A stretch of DNA of 64,000 bases, from positions 664,248 through 728,247 of the forward strand of contig NC_134527.1 of NCBI RefSeq assembly GCF_027942865.1, written 5' to 3'. Each line of letters begins with the position of its first letter. Position 1 is the first letter of the stretch. The notes beneath the pieces are model-generated. The model was not told the DNA's origin. It did no database searches and saw nothing but the letters and a program-made list of their open reading frames with translations. This DNA is from Odontesthes bonariensis (Eukaryota; Chordata; Actinopteri; Atheriniformes; Atherinopsidae). The position numbers and the translations under genes are program-made. This document shows, piece after piece, positions 36,401 through 45,893 of this stretch.

Positions 36401-37948
36401 GGAGAAGTAGGAATAGTAGGAGAAGTAGGAGTAGTAGGAGAAGTAGAAGTAGGAGTAGTAGGAGAAGTAGGAGTAGTAGGAGTAGTATGAGTAGTAGGAG
36501 TAGTAGGAGTAGTAGGAGTAGTAGGAGAAGTAGGAGTAGTAGGAGTAGTATGCAGTTTGGAACGCAGCCTAAATGCTGTAAACTGGAGGAGAGATGGATT
36601 ACTGATACTGAGCGATAACCTGAGCTGAAGTTGCCATCTCATGGTTACATTACATTGTTCTCCAGGTTTAAGTTGTTTCCACACAGAAGTTTAAACTCTG
36701 GATGTGGCTGAGAACATTTAATCACATGAGATCACATTTTATAACCCGAAAACAAACGTGTCGTTAGTTGAAGTTCAGATAAATGGAACCACTGCGCCCC
36801 CTGCTGCTGTAAATCAGAACCTGCGCTGTTCCTTTCCCACAAAGGTAGAAAGTGTGAGAACATCCCAGTGAGTTCAGCTTGTAGATTTACTTAAAAAACC
36901 CTTTGTAAGTATTTGCACTCAGATGATTTAAGTAATATTTAAAGTTTAAATTTTACTCACCATAAAACATAACAGTTTTGAAGATATTAAGTAACATTTA
37001 CTTAATTACATCTAAGTTTTAAGTTATATTTAGTGAAACAAATGAAGTAAAGTCTACTTGTTTTTCATAGGCAGGAACATCATTTTACTCAAAATTTTAA
37101 GTAAATTTGATATATCTGCAGTATTTGCTGTTATGTTAGTAGATTTTAACTTTCAGAGTAAAGTTTAGGTCGTATTTCTAGGTTTATGTACATGCAACTA
37201 TTAAACATTTAAATTGTATGAGGAAACCTGAGTAAAACTTACTCTTCCCCCATAATTCATGTATTACGTTAATAAAATGTTTAATTTCACTTAAGAAACT
37301 CGAGTTCTTACTGAATCTAGAGATTATGACAGTTACTCTAACAGAGTTTACTTCACCAAAAAGTCACTTTTTTCAGTGCATCCATTAAAGGCACAAAAGC
37401 CCCCCAAAAATGTTGTTTTATTTTTATTTTTTTAATTAAAAATAAATAAATAAATAAAAACCTGCGTTAATGCGCGATAAAATATTTTTTTATCGCGACA
37501 AAATTTTAAGTAAATTTTATATATCTGTAGTATTTGCTGTTATGAAGTAACTTAGTAGATTTTAACGATACACTTTCAGAGTAACGTTTATGTAGTATTT
37601 CTAGGTTTATGTACATACAACTATTAAACATTTAAATTGTATGCAGCTGAATGTGACAGAGAGGGTTCTGCCTGCCCGGCTGGAGGCATCAGAACCAGAG
37701 ATCTAAGGTGGGCTTCATTCTGCCTGCAGGTGGACGCTCTGCAGCAGGACGGCCGGGCCACGCTCCCAGAGTCGCCGCCCGCCCCCCTGCAGGAGGACGG
37801 GGGGCTCCGCTGGGTGGCCGACCTCCTCTGTTCCACCGAGCAGACGCTGGCAGAGCTGAGCGACGCCTGGAACCGGCCGGCCCCGGTTCTGCTGGAGGTT
37901 CTGGCCCTCAGTGTGCTGGGACTCAGCCTGATGCAGCCCAGAGCTTAA
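27479..37948 (+). CDS. gsdme-like: Gasdermin family pore-forming protein (gasdermin-E-like), 10 coding exons, about 427 aa
   Basis: Exons: 27479-27674, 30939-31122, 33096-33264, 34012-34105, 34192-34224, 34784-34837, 34921-35048, 35235-35370, 35451-35521, 37730-37948; the summed 1284 nt stay in phase to TAA. The N-terminus MFAAETKALVKNVG then LIPNDDL, TLVKVREGRFWQLPKYK matches gasdermin N-domains. FTVLEESMFAYGLVEIKFKD (exon 4) is the conserved end of that domain. Exons 5-7 form a linker with the acidic motif CDSSDSEVLP, and exons 7-10 form the Leu-rich autoinhibitory C-domain ending VLGLSLMQPRA; that domain excludes pejvakin. Gasdermins are cleaved in the linker and then perforate membranes (pyroptosis). 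Intron 3 uses a GC donor (AAG|GCGAGT). The ATG exon begins after an acceptor (ctcag at 27471-27475), so a non-coding first exon lies upstream. The exact paralogue is uncertain. Confidence 0.85.
27675..27720 (+). repeat. Tandemly duplicated splice donor after gasdermin exon 1
   Basis: CCCCAG|GTGAGTAACCTG occurs at the exon 1 donor and again 24 bp downstream (GT at 27699), with a third ccccccag|gtgcag at 27719. Use of the second donor would add GGT GAG TAA, an immediate stop, so only the first supports the full protein. Confidence 0.7.
27837..28530 (+). mobile_element. hAT element with target duplication CTGTAGGC and BED-finger fossil
   Basis: Target duplications ctgtaggc are at 27829-27836 and 28531-28538. 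The termini are CAGTGGTTTTCAAAG and, reverse-complemented, CAGGGGTTCCCAAACTTTTC. Inside, one frame reads VLCLETLSNECSKPSKLQRH followed by TQKH and a charged stretch. This matches the finger of ZBED-type hAT transposases, including Cys and His spacing. Stops precede it, so it is dead. Confidence 0.85.
28653..29206. mobile_element. 554-bp MITE with TAGCCTG/CAGGCTA ends and 9-bp target duplication
   Basis: It is flanked by cccattgac at 28644-28652 and 29207-29215. Terminal repeats are very short (tagcctg, caggcta). A 9-bp duplication with short termini is unusual among fish MITEs; superfamily not assigned. Confidence 0.7.
29325..29951. mobile_element. hAT MITE (TAGGGCTGAACGATAT ends)
   Basis: Left end tagggctgaacgatat and right end atatcgttcagccccta-like (atatcgttcagcccta) are inverted repeats. 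Flanking 8-mers atgtctgc and atttctgc match at 7 of 8, consistent with an older hAT target duplication. The subterminal region is rich in atctcgatat. Confidence 0.75.
30847..30938. repeat. 21-bp repeat running into gasdermin exon 2 acceptor
   Basis: About four copies of cactgaggctccgccccctgt. The last copy is altered to ccccctgtcag, and that AG is the exon 2 acceptor at 30937-30938, so the repeat supplies the pyrimidine tract. Confidence 0.85.
31143..33075. repeat. 31-bp minisatellite with splice-acceptor-like unit, gasdermin intron 2
   Basis: About 62 copies of a 31-bp unit, gacccacagtaactgacttg plus ttgctgctcct (starts at 31151, 31182 and so on). Each unit carries taac/ctgac branch-like motifs, a pyrimidine-leaning ttgctgctcctgaccc and a cacag. 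It begins about 20 bp after the exon 2 donor and ends about 20 bp before the true acceptor tctgtctttcag. Long minus-strand frames here are artefacts. Confidence 0.95.
33385..33625. repeat. 22-bp minisatellite (ATCCAGGGGGAGGAGCTCCACA), gasdermin intron 3
   Basis: About 11 units. A close relative of the same motif (ctccaccatccgggggaggggctcc) occurs at 25272-25303 and 27298-27345, upstream of the gene on both sides of the hAT insertion. Confidence 0.9.
33858..33995. repeat. 14-bp repeat (GATCGATCTCCACT), gasdermin intron 3
   Basis: About nine copies of gatcgatctccact with ccatt and acact variants, ending some 15 bp before the exon 4 acceptor. Confidence 0.9.
35094..35234. repeat. 33-bp repeat containing CTCTCAG acceptors before gasdermin exon 8
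   Basis: Four copies of a 33-bp unit (agctgtccaatgagcatgga followed by cctgtctcctctc). Each unit boundary reads cctctcag|ctgtcc; the real exon 8 acceptor (35231-35234) is the final, identical ctcctctcag followed by ctgcaccag. The gene therefore has several competing 3' splice sites in a row. Confidence 0.85.
35565..36570 (+). mobile_element. MITE family M, copy A (gasdermin intron 9), with array at right terminus
   Basis: The body 35565-35850 (agctagccgcagtgagcaac, gaaaacaggaagtgaaccta, ggcgacgtcacgttacg) is near-identical to 53985-54268 and, reverse-complemented, to 61330-61610. The right end is cagtttggaacgcagcct. The left terminus is missing. Between body and right end lies a 670-bp repeat. 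Confidence 0.8.
35888..36555. repeat. Degenerate AGTAGGAGAAGTAGGAGTAGT array
   Basis: A purine-rich repeat in a 3-bp register (agt-agg-aga-agt), including agtatg variants like those at the MITE end. The Ser-Arg and Thr-Pro frames seen here are by-products of the repeat. Confidence 0.9.
37085..37645. repeat. Pair of about 140-bp direct repeats, gasdermin intron 9
   Basis: 37088-37225 and 37498-37645 share caaaattttaagtaaattt, gtatttgctgttatg, gtatttctaggtttatgtac and ctattaaacatttaaattgt, with a few small indels. The copies are about 410 bp apart. The second copy ends about 85 bp before the exon 10 acceptor. Confidence 0.75.
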
Positions 37949-38689
37949 AGCTCCTCCGGTATGTGGCAGTCAGCGTACCATACAAGACATGAAACAGGTT
38001 CCTGTATGGAAACTACATTAGTTACACTGCTCAGATCTGGATGGAATTATTCTAAAGAGGCTGTAGATTCATTAAAACCTTGTTTGGGATTTGTGAAACC
38101 TTTATTATATTTGTGAAAATGCAATAGACACGTTTCACACTATTTTGAGTATATAGACCACATTAGACCAGGTCCAGATCAAAAACCACTGTACCTAGAA
38201 ACCTTATTGAAAATAAAGGGACAAAAAACGGGTTCCATTCTTTGAATATCTTTTATTTCTCTCCATCTCATTTCTAATGGACATGAAAATGTCTTCTTTC
38301 TCAGTCTACAAAACAGTAAAAAAGTAAAAAGCTTATGTTTATCTCTTGAGAAACGTTAAACACATCTTCATTGATTGTTCAGTTGGGAAACAATCCTCTA
38401 AAAGTCCTGATTTGCACTTCCCTTTGTTCCATCTGGCCATGCTCCACCTCTTCCACGGCCTTTATTGTTGCCTGTGTTGGAACCACTTTTGCTGTTAGTG
38501 CTATTATTTATCATTTGAACAATACAATTACAGTAATTATCACAATTATGAACACCTGATTGATTAAAATAGTTTGCTGGCTTTACTAACATCTGCCATC
38601 ATTTCAGACGCTGCTCTTGTTCTCCCGGCCACCGAGAGTTTGTGTTCCTCCCTTTCTTCATCATCTGACCACCCACCTGAAGACATGAT
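37949..38689. other. 3' flank of the gasdermin gene
   Basis: No second gene is evident. Several aataaa-like signals (for example gaaaataaag near 38210) could serve as poly(A) sites. The stretch 38595-38690 is a mixed-sequence lead-in to the following 6-bp array. Confidence 0.3.
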
Positions 38690-39695
38690 CCTGATCCTGA
38701 CCCTGATCCTGACCCTGACCCTGATCCTGATCCTGATCCTGACCCTGATCCTGACCCTGACCCTGATCCTGACCCTGATCCTGACCCTGACCCTGACCCT
38801 GACCCTGACCCTGACCCTGACCCTGACCCTGATCCTGACCCTGACCCTGATCCTGACCCTGACCCTGACCCTGTTCCTGACCCCGACCCCGACCCTGATC
38901 CTGATCCTGACCCTGACCCTGACCCTGATCCTGATCCTGACCCTGACCCTGATCCTGACCCTGACCCTGACCCTGACCCTGACCCTGACCCTGATCCTGA
39001 CCCTGACCCTGACCCTGTTCCTGACCCTGACCCTGACCCTGATCCTGATCCTGACCCTGACCCTGACCCTGATCCTGATCCTGATCCTGACCCTGACCCT
39101 GACCCTGACCCTGACCCTGACCCTGATCCTGATCCTGATCCTGACCCTGACCCTGATCCTGATCCTGATCCTGACCCTGACCCTGACCCTGACCCTGATC
39201 CTGACCCTGACCCTGACCCTGTTCCTGACCCTGACCCTGACCCTGACCCTGACCCTGATCCTGATCCTGATCCTGACCCTGACCCTGATCCTGACCCTGA
39301 TCCTGACCCTGACCCTGACCCTGACCCTGACCCTGACCCTGATCCTGATCCTGACCCTGACCCTGACCCTGACCCTGACCCTGACCCTGATCCTGATCCT
39401 GACCCTGACCCTGATCCTGATCCTGATCCTGACCCTGACCCTGACCCTGATCCTGATCCTGACCCTGACCCTGACCCTGACCCTGACCCTGACCCTGATC
39501 CTGACCCTGATCCTGACCCTGACCCTGATCCTGATCCTGATCCTGATCCTGATCCTGATCCTGACCCTGATCCTGATCCTGACCCTGACCCTGACCCTGA
39601 TCCTGACCCTGATCCTGATCCTGTTCCTGATCCTGACCCTGACCCTGACCCTGATCCTGGTCCTGACCCTGATCCTGATCCTGATCCTGATCCTG
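38690..39695. repeat. 6-bp repeat CCTGAY, about 1.0 kb
   Basis: About 168 units of cctgac and cctgat with rare cctgtt and cccgac. It is open in all frames (Leu-Thr/Ile, Gly-Ser, Gln-Asp strings), so no protein is called. Confidence 0.97.
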
Positions 39696-40059
39696 TCCAG
39701 AGTTTATAAATATTAATATTGTCCTGCTTATCATGTGTCACAGAGTATATTGTATCTCCAACAGACATTACAAAAAATGGAGCTAATTCAGGTGTTATAT
39801 TTGTTTACTATTAATTATTGAGCTGTGCTATAAGTCCATCCATTGCATCCCAGAATAAATGTATTTTTGCCTTCCTGCGATGAGTCTTACCTCCTTTTTT
39901 TAAAGCTCTTTCCTGCTCGACCCTTTAGTTCTTCAGCTTGTTGGTGTCCTGTACAATAACTGCCAACAAATTAAACCTGTGTCCCTAAATCCTCCGTTTT
40001 CCTGAGTTTCTGATTCATCTTTTCTGTTCAAAGCAACATTTCAACTTTTCCTTTATCTT

Positions 40060-40262
40060 AATGTCACATCACATATTTATCTGGACTGTTGCTGGTTTTT
40101 AAATTCATTTAAATGATTATATTTGTTTCTCTTTATATTCTTTTATGTATTTTAATGCTTCTTCCACTCCCTGCTGCAATGCTTTTATTTTATGTGAAGC
40201 ACTTTGAACTGTTTTGTACATGAAATGTGCTATATAAATAAATTTGATTGATTGATTGATTT
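40060..40262 (+). mobile_element. L2-like LINE/SINE 3' tail
   Basis: The sequence gtgaagcactttgaactg, atgtgctatataaataaa and trailing (attg)n repeats are the conserved 3' end of fish L2-like LINEs or SINEs that borrow it. Everything upstream is truncated or decayed. Confidence 0.6.
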
Positions 40263-40404
40263 AAGTGGTTCTCTCACTTGTCTTTTTTCCCTTTGCTCAT
40301 TTTACTATTCCCCTTCTATTTAATCTTTCCTTTTGTTAAATTATTATTAAGGCACCCTTACAGATATTATCTTAGAGAAAAATGTGTTTACAATAATAAT
40401 AACT

Positions 40405-40640
40405 CACTTTGTGCAGCTTATCTACTCACTACTCAGCCCAAAGTAACTACCGCTGAAGTAATCTATTACTCACTACTCAGCCCAAAGTAACTACCGCTGA
40501 AGTAATCTATTACTCACTACTCAGCCCAAAGTAACTACCTGTGAAGTAAACTATTACTCACTACTCAGCCCAAAGTAACTACCTGTGAAGTAAACTATTA
40601 CTCACTACTCAGCCCAAAGTAACTACCTGTGAAGTAATCT
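40405..40640. repeat. 44-bp repeat, about 5 copies
   Basis: The unit begins actcactactcagcccaaag and continues taactacc(g/t)gtgaagtaa-ctatt. Copies are very similar. Confidence 0.9.
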
Positions 40641-40810
40641 AAAATGTATGGCACTATACGGTTAAGTAGAAGGTTAAAGATTGACAGAAATATTCGATCT
40701 TCATAGAACAGAAAAGCACACTCCTTCTCAAATCTTTACTACCAAATCTTCTCTTAATTGTGTCATTCATGTATATAACTTGATAAATTGAAGTGAAACA
40801 GCTGTCCAAC

Positions 40811-40956
40811 CTGTGACAGCATCACATTCAGGATGTGTTTGATCCTGTCAGCAGACACCATGCTGCAGACTTCTGGAGAGACGGGGAACTCTGACGGCTG
40901 CTTTACAGTCCTGTCCAGCTGCATATCATCATGGAAGATGAATGGGACCCACCGGT
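40811..40956 (-). CDS. Probable internal coding exon of an unidentified minus-strand gene
   Basis: On the minus strand a 146-bp stretch is bounded by ttttacag (acceptor) and CAG|GTTGGA (donor). It reads RWVPFIFHDDMQLDRTVKQP, then SEFPVSPEVCSMVSADRIKH and ILNVMLSQ, entering in phase 1 and leaving in phase 0. Amino-acid composition, phase and both splice signals fit a genuine exon. I do not recognise the protein. A possible first exon lies at 42279-42350 on the same strand. Confidence 0.5.
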
Positions 40957-40959
40957 CTG

Positions 40960-41425
40960 TAAAAGAAATTTTGAATTTTGAATTCATTACGAAAGTAATT
41001 AAACATGAACATTTAAAAAGGTTCAGTTCATTTGTATCTGCTCACACACAGTGGTGCTGTTAGGCATCGCTGTGTCTCAGCCTATTTCATTAGTTCCATT
41101 CACAGCAAGAGGACAGAAGAGCCCAAATAGTGGCTTTCCTTCCACAGTGGACATACAATGTGTGTCTTTAAATCTCTGCAGTGAAACTTGCTTTACTTAC
41201 ACAAGCAGTTACAGATGTTTCTTCACTGAACCAAACTGAATCTTTTGCTTCTGCCTCAACAAAACTCTTGTTCTGATTGAGCTCCTGTCACTGTGCCATA
41301 CCGTGTACAGCCACTTGTTTTTTTTGGACATTCTTCTCCTTGAATATTTTAGCTGCCAACGTTTTCCGTATGGGGCTATTCCAACTTATTTTTCTATTTA
41401 GATGTTCAAAGGTTGACAGTTCTCT
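40960..41425. other. Intron or intergenic sequence, unassigned
   Basis: No exon with matching splice signals and no repeat. If the exons at 40811 and 42279 belong to one gene, this is intron. Confidence 0.3.
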
Positions 41426-41429
41426 CACT

Positions 41430-42268
41430 ATGTGTCAAACTCATGGCCCGCGGGCCAAATGTGGCCCGCCACGTCATCTTATGTGGCCCGCGAGAGCTTA
41501 AGAGGTCTGATTGTCTAAAAACAAACAAGTCAAACACGTGCAGTGACCAAAAACTACATTTCCCACAATGCATGCAGATTATGTTACGCGCGAAGTGACG
41601 GCATCCCGCCACTGGACTGCAGTGTTTCCAAATCGATGCGATTTTCCCAACAAGTGGAATTAAGAAATACAAATAATGATCCCAAAATGTCCCGGAAGAG
41701 AAAAACTGATGCAGATGCCCTTCCATCTGCGTCAGTTTTTCTGTTTCCTGGAAAGATCGGAAGGCGAATAACACTTTTGTGTTATGAGGCGGTGGCGGTT
41801 GTCAAAGAGTACGATCTGCATCCGCATTCTGAGACTGAGTGTGCCGACATCAGGCATCAATAAAAACAACAAACTGCCCAAGAATTAAAAGCAGAATGTG
41901 TTCGCTAAAGCCACAACCGGAAACAATGCGGCAGCAAAAGCTAGCTTTGATATTTCAGGTTTGGAACAAACTAAATGTCATTACCTTTTTTTCTTTATTC
42001 ACTTGAATAGTTTGATCGTTGGTTGATGGAGTTGATGTGGGTTTCATAACCTGACAAATTCAAAGGATTTATGATATAATAACAGAGCAACAAGCAAACA
42101 TTTTTTTACATCTATGCAAATATATATATGTAATATTTGTAACTTGAATAAGTAATAAATCCAGAGTTATTTAACATTAAGGAGTAGTTACATTGATAAG
42201 TTGCATCTGGCCCTTTGAGGGCAGCGATTCTGCTGATGGGGCCCTGATGTGAAAATGAGTTTGACCCC
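41430..42268 (+). mobile_element. hAT remnant (GTGTCAAACTCATGGCCCGC end) with degenerate BED finger
   Basis: The left end tgtgtcaaactcatggcccg and right end ctgatgtgaaaatgagtttgac followed by cccctg are inverted hAT termini. At 41690-41840 a frame reads MSRKRKTDADALPSAS, then LLCYEAVAVVKEYDLHPHSE. That is an eroded BED/ZBED finger that has lost its first Cys, followed by a stop. No 8-bp duplication is clear. Confidence 0.6.
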
Positions 42269-42278
42269 CCTGCTCTAC

Positions 42279-42350
42279 CCTGTCGTCTCCTCCCGACTCC
42301 GTCCATAAATCTGGAAAGCCACGTCTCTGACCTCTTCTCAGTTTCTCCAT
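42279..42350 (-). CDS. Possible first coding exon, minus strand
   Basis: On the minus strand ATG at 42350 opens MEKLRRGQRRGFPDLWTESG followed by GDDR and a potential donor AGG|GTAGAG. The hAT remnant begins only about 10 bp further on. It would be divergent from cfap53 and share its promoter region. The phase at the donor (0) does not match the acceptor of the exon at 40956 (needs 1), so another exon would be required. Weakly supported. Confidence 0.25.
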
Positions 42351-42633
42351 TTTAAAGCCTAAGAAAAGAAAAACACTCATTTATAAATGAATACTTGAAG
42401 TAGAAAAACCATGCTCAAATGCTAAAAAATTTATGGTTTAGAGATAAATCTCTAAACCATAAATTCTTGTAAATATCCCACTTTTCCTTATTGCTTGAGT
42501 TAATTTCCTTGATTTCCAAAATTATTATTTTCCATAGTAAGTATGAGTGGTCGCTGTCAACTGCGGCGGAGTATTTGGTTATAAACGGAAGAGAAGGAGA
42601 CGGAACTGGAACTTTACCCTCCGGCTGACTCAC

Positions 42634-42647
42634 AAACCCGGAGCGAC
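42634..42647. repeat. L1 target-site duplication, left copy (AAACCCGGAGCGAC)
   Basis: Identical to 45618-45631 at the far side of the L1. The flanks would rejoin as ...ctcacaaacccggagcgac|gaggtgacg, so the insertion split the sequence immediately upstream of the cfap53 promoter. Confidence 0.85.
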
Positions 42648-45617
42648 ACAAAAAAATATATGTGACCAGAATATATCTTTGAATGAAATTAAGAAAAGTA
42701 TTAGTCAACTTAAAAACAATAAATCCCCTGGTAATGATGGTATTACAGGTGAATTTTACAAAGCATTACAAGATAACATTGCTGAATTTCTGTTGCAAGT
42801 ATTTAAAGAAGCTATAGAGATAGGGAAACTCCCTACATCAGAGGTCTTCAACAGGGGGTCCGCGGAGGTACTGCAGGGGGGTCGCGAAATCTTTGGTTGA
42901 TTAGACGATTTTTAACATTTAAAAACAGTTTTTTCTCACAAATTGTGTGCAAACGTGTGCCATCCACAGATGCTTTGAGGATTCATTGTCCCATCTACAT
43001 GCATGTTTAAAGTTAAAATCTGTGGATTATTTGAACAGCTCAGTGTTGTATGCAAGATGTTTGTTTATAAATGGCAGTGGCACGGCCACCCTGTACCTTG
43101 CGCATGTTTAAAATAAAAACATGAATATATTAACCTGTGTATTATTTGAATAGCTTAGTATTGAATGTACAATAACAGAGTAGCTATGTTTATACACGGC
43201 ATTAGGCCCTGTTAAATATAAAACACAATTGTATATCATATAAATAGTAGGGGGGTCCCTGCTCCAACTCTCCATCAGTTTGGGGGTCCCTGGTCGGAAA
43301 AACGTTGAAGACCCCTGCCCTACATCTATGTGCCAAGGTCTAATTACTCTGATACCTAAGCCTAATAAAGATTGCTTATTGATTGAAAACTGGAGGCCAA
43401 TCACTTTAATTAACAATGATGCAAAAATATTTGCACATATTTTTGCACAACGTCTTAAGCTTTGTCTTCCTTCAATTATAGATGAATGCCAATCTGGGTT
43501 TATGAAAGGTAGACATATTAGTAATAATATTAGATTAATTTTGGATTTAATTGATTATCGAGAACTTTTGACTGACAACAGTTTTATTTTATTTATTGCT
43601 ATATATAAAGCTTTTGATACAGTAAGACATAACACGTTATTTGATGTTTTAGATTTGTCAGGGTTTGGTCATTTCTTTAAGAAGGCTATCAAAACTTTAT
43701 ATAGTAATTGTAATAGCTCGGTGAAACTCCCAGGTGGTACCACTCACAGATTCAGCATATCTAGAGGTATGAAGCAAGGTGACCCTGCTGCACCATTTTT
43801 ATTTATTTTAGTAATGGAAATGTTGACCATGCATTTATTTAACAACCCTTTTTAGGGCATTAATATCTCTGGTAAAGAAATAAAATGTTGCCAATTAGCT
43901 GATGACACAGCTATTTTCCTCAAGGATGAAATGCAGATAAAAAAGGTCATTAATTGTATCAAGGAATTTTCAAATATATCTGGACTGCACCTAAATCTTA
44001 AAAAATGTGCTCTCTTCCCACTAAAAGACAATTATACTGTTACTGAACTTGAAGGCATTCCCGTATCAGATAAGGTCACCTATCTGGGTATTAACATCTG
44101 TAAAGATCAGACAGAAAGAGTTAACTGCAATTTTCATCCTCTCATCCCTAAAATTAAAAACCGGTTTAAGTTATGGTTAATGAGAGACCTTTCTATTAAA
44201 GGACGCATATTACTTTCTAAAACGGAAGGTCTGTCTCGATTAGTTTATCCTGCTAGGGTTCTCGATACCCCAAAATCTTTTGTCAAAGAAGTAGACTCAT
44301 CCTTATTTAACTTTATCTGGAAAAATAAACCACATTATCTAAACAGACAAATACTAAGTAACCCTTATGATCGTGGTGGACTAAATGCACTAGATTTTAA
44401 CTCCTCTAATATAATGTTCAAAGTAAATTGGATCAAAGACTATATCAAAAACAAGAACAAGATATGGTACCTTATTCCAAACCTGGTCTTCCAAAAAGTT
44501 GGTGGTTTAGAATTCCTTCTTCACTGTAATTTCCAGGTCAATAAGCTCCCCATAAAGTTGTCTAATTTTCACAAACAAGTCCTCCTCTGTTGGCTTTTGA
44601 CCTACACACACAACTTCTCACCTCACAAACAGATTATCTGGAACAATCATCTCATTACTTTTAAAAAGAAATCTATTTTTTTTGAAAATTGGATTAGTAA
44701 TGACATCTTGTTTATTTCTCAGTTAATTAACAATCAAGGTTTGTTCCTTACATATTCAGAATTTTTAAATAAATTTGCTGTCCCAATTCAGCCTAGAGAG
44801 TACAGTATTGTATTTGATGCTATTCCTAATGGTTTTATGAGAATACTATCTCAAGCTCCCTGCGAGCAGTCTAATCCACACATCTACAGTAATCTATTTC
44901 TTAATGGTGTAAACATTAGAGATAGAAAATGTAATAATAAATGGTTAAGACAGATGATACAAATACCTGTTACTCCAAGGTGTAAAAGTTATTGGAATGG
45001 CTTGTTTGCCTATGTTGATTGGGATAAAATTTGGCCTGGCCTTAATAAATATGTACTAAATAATAAAGTCAAGGAAGTTTCATTTAAAATATTACATTTA
45101 ATTTACCCCACAAACACACTTTTACAAAGATTCAAAATTGATCTGCCAGATTTATGTGTTTTCTGTGGTATTACGTCTGAATCTATTTGTCATTTATTTT
45201 ACGAATGTTTTTACTCAAGATTTTTTTGGATTGAGGTTGAGCGTCTGTGTTGTGAGGTATGGTCTTGTCATGTTTCTTTAAGTATGAAAGATATTTTACT
45301 TTTCTTTGAAAGAGATGATTTTTGTGTACCGTATATCTTTATTTTAAATCTTTTTATAATCTTGGGAAAATACCATATTCATAAATGTAAATGGGGAGGA
45401 AGGAAACCATCTTTTGTTGCTTTCAAAAACGAACTCAAATTTTATTTGAACTCTTTAGAAGGACTGAACAGCCGAAATGCCGAAAGGACTATTGATTTAA
45501 TGGCAACTTATATTTTTTTTCCTCTTTGAATTAGTTATTACACTGTACCCCGCCTTTACAATGTTTGTTTTTGATGTGTTGTTACAATAAAAAAAATAAA
45601 TAAATAAAAAAATAAAA
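42648..45617 (+). mobile_element. 5'-truncated L1/Tx1-type LINE, ORF2 reverse transcriptase to poly(A), inactive
   Basis: ORF2 is entered just before the RT domain (SISQLKNNKSPGNDGITGEF, 42690-42760), resumes after a nested MITE (LITLIPKPNKD, ENWRPITLINNDAKIF, SGFMKGRHISNNIR, GMKQGDPAAPFLF) and continues past an in-frame TAG at 43853-43855 (QLADDTAIFL, 43893-43922) to a C-terminal zf-RVT zinc knuckle (CVFCGITSESICHLFYEC) and a stop at 45529. A run of a/taaa follows to 45617. In motif A the expected Asp is Ala (FIAIYKAFD), so the copy is catalytically dead as well as interrupted. 14-bp target duplications flank it. There are no 5' UTR or endonuclease sequences. Confidence 0.9.
42839..43317. 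mobile_element. 479-bp hAT MITE nested in the L1, target duplication CCCTACAT
   Basis: The target duplications are 42831-42838 and 43318-43325 (ccctacat). The termini are CAGAGGTCTTCAAC and GTTGAAGACCCCTG. The L1 reading frame rejoins exactly when the element and one duplication are removed, so the MITE arrived after the L1. Confidence 0.92.
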
Positions 45618-45689
45618 AAACCCGGAGCGACGAGGTGACGTAGGACGCACGGAGCGTTTCCCCCGTCACGTGACCAACGTGTGTTTGTC

Positions 45690-45703
45690 GCTGCCATGGC
45701 AAC
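45690..45703 (+). promoter_or_regulatory. RFX X-box (GCTGCCATGGCAAC) in the cfap53 promoter
   Basis: It is a near-perfect palindrome: the RFX consensus GTTGCCATGGCAAC with one mismatch in the left half-site. It lies 190 bp upstream of the cfap53 ATG in a short CpG-rich stretch. RFX factors together with FOXJ1 drive motile cilium genes through such sites, which fits CFAP53. A palindromic E-box gtcacgtgac lies at 45665-45674. Confidence 0.7.
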
Positions 45704-45774
45704 CGGGACGCTTTCCGCAGCAGAGACGATTTGAAGCGATCTGAGTCCGATTCAAGGATCCGAAATCAGACCTG

Positions 45775-45885
45775 AAGAGAAGAAGAGAAGAAGACAAGAA
45801 GACAAGAAGACAAGAAGACAAGAAGACAAGAAGACAAGAAGACAAGAAGAGAAGAAGAGAAGGGAGAAGAAGAGAAGAAGAGAAG
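45775..45885. repeat. 8-bp GAAGACAA repeat in the cfap53 5' UTR
   Basis: About 13 purine-only or nearly purine-only units (gaagacaa, gaagagaa). It ends 8 bp before the ATG at 45894, so it would be part of the 5' leader. Confidence 0.85.
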
Positions 45886-45893
45886 CTGAGGAT

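Noticed and set aside
35854-36684. SR-rich (plus) and Thr-Pro-rich (minus) frames suggesting a splicing factor or mucin
   Set aside because: Purine-rich 3-bp register repeat within a transposon copy in an intron.
38574-39768. Gly-Ser, Gln-Asp/Gly and Leu-Thr/Ile frames resembling silk or antifreeze-like proteins
   Set aside because: A 6-bp CCTGAY repeat that is open in all frames; no flanking exon structure.
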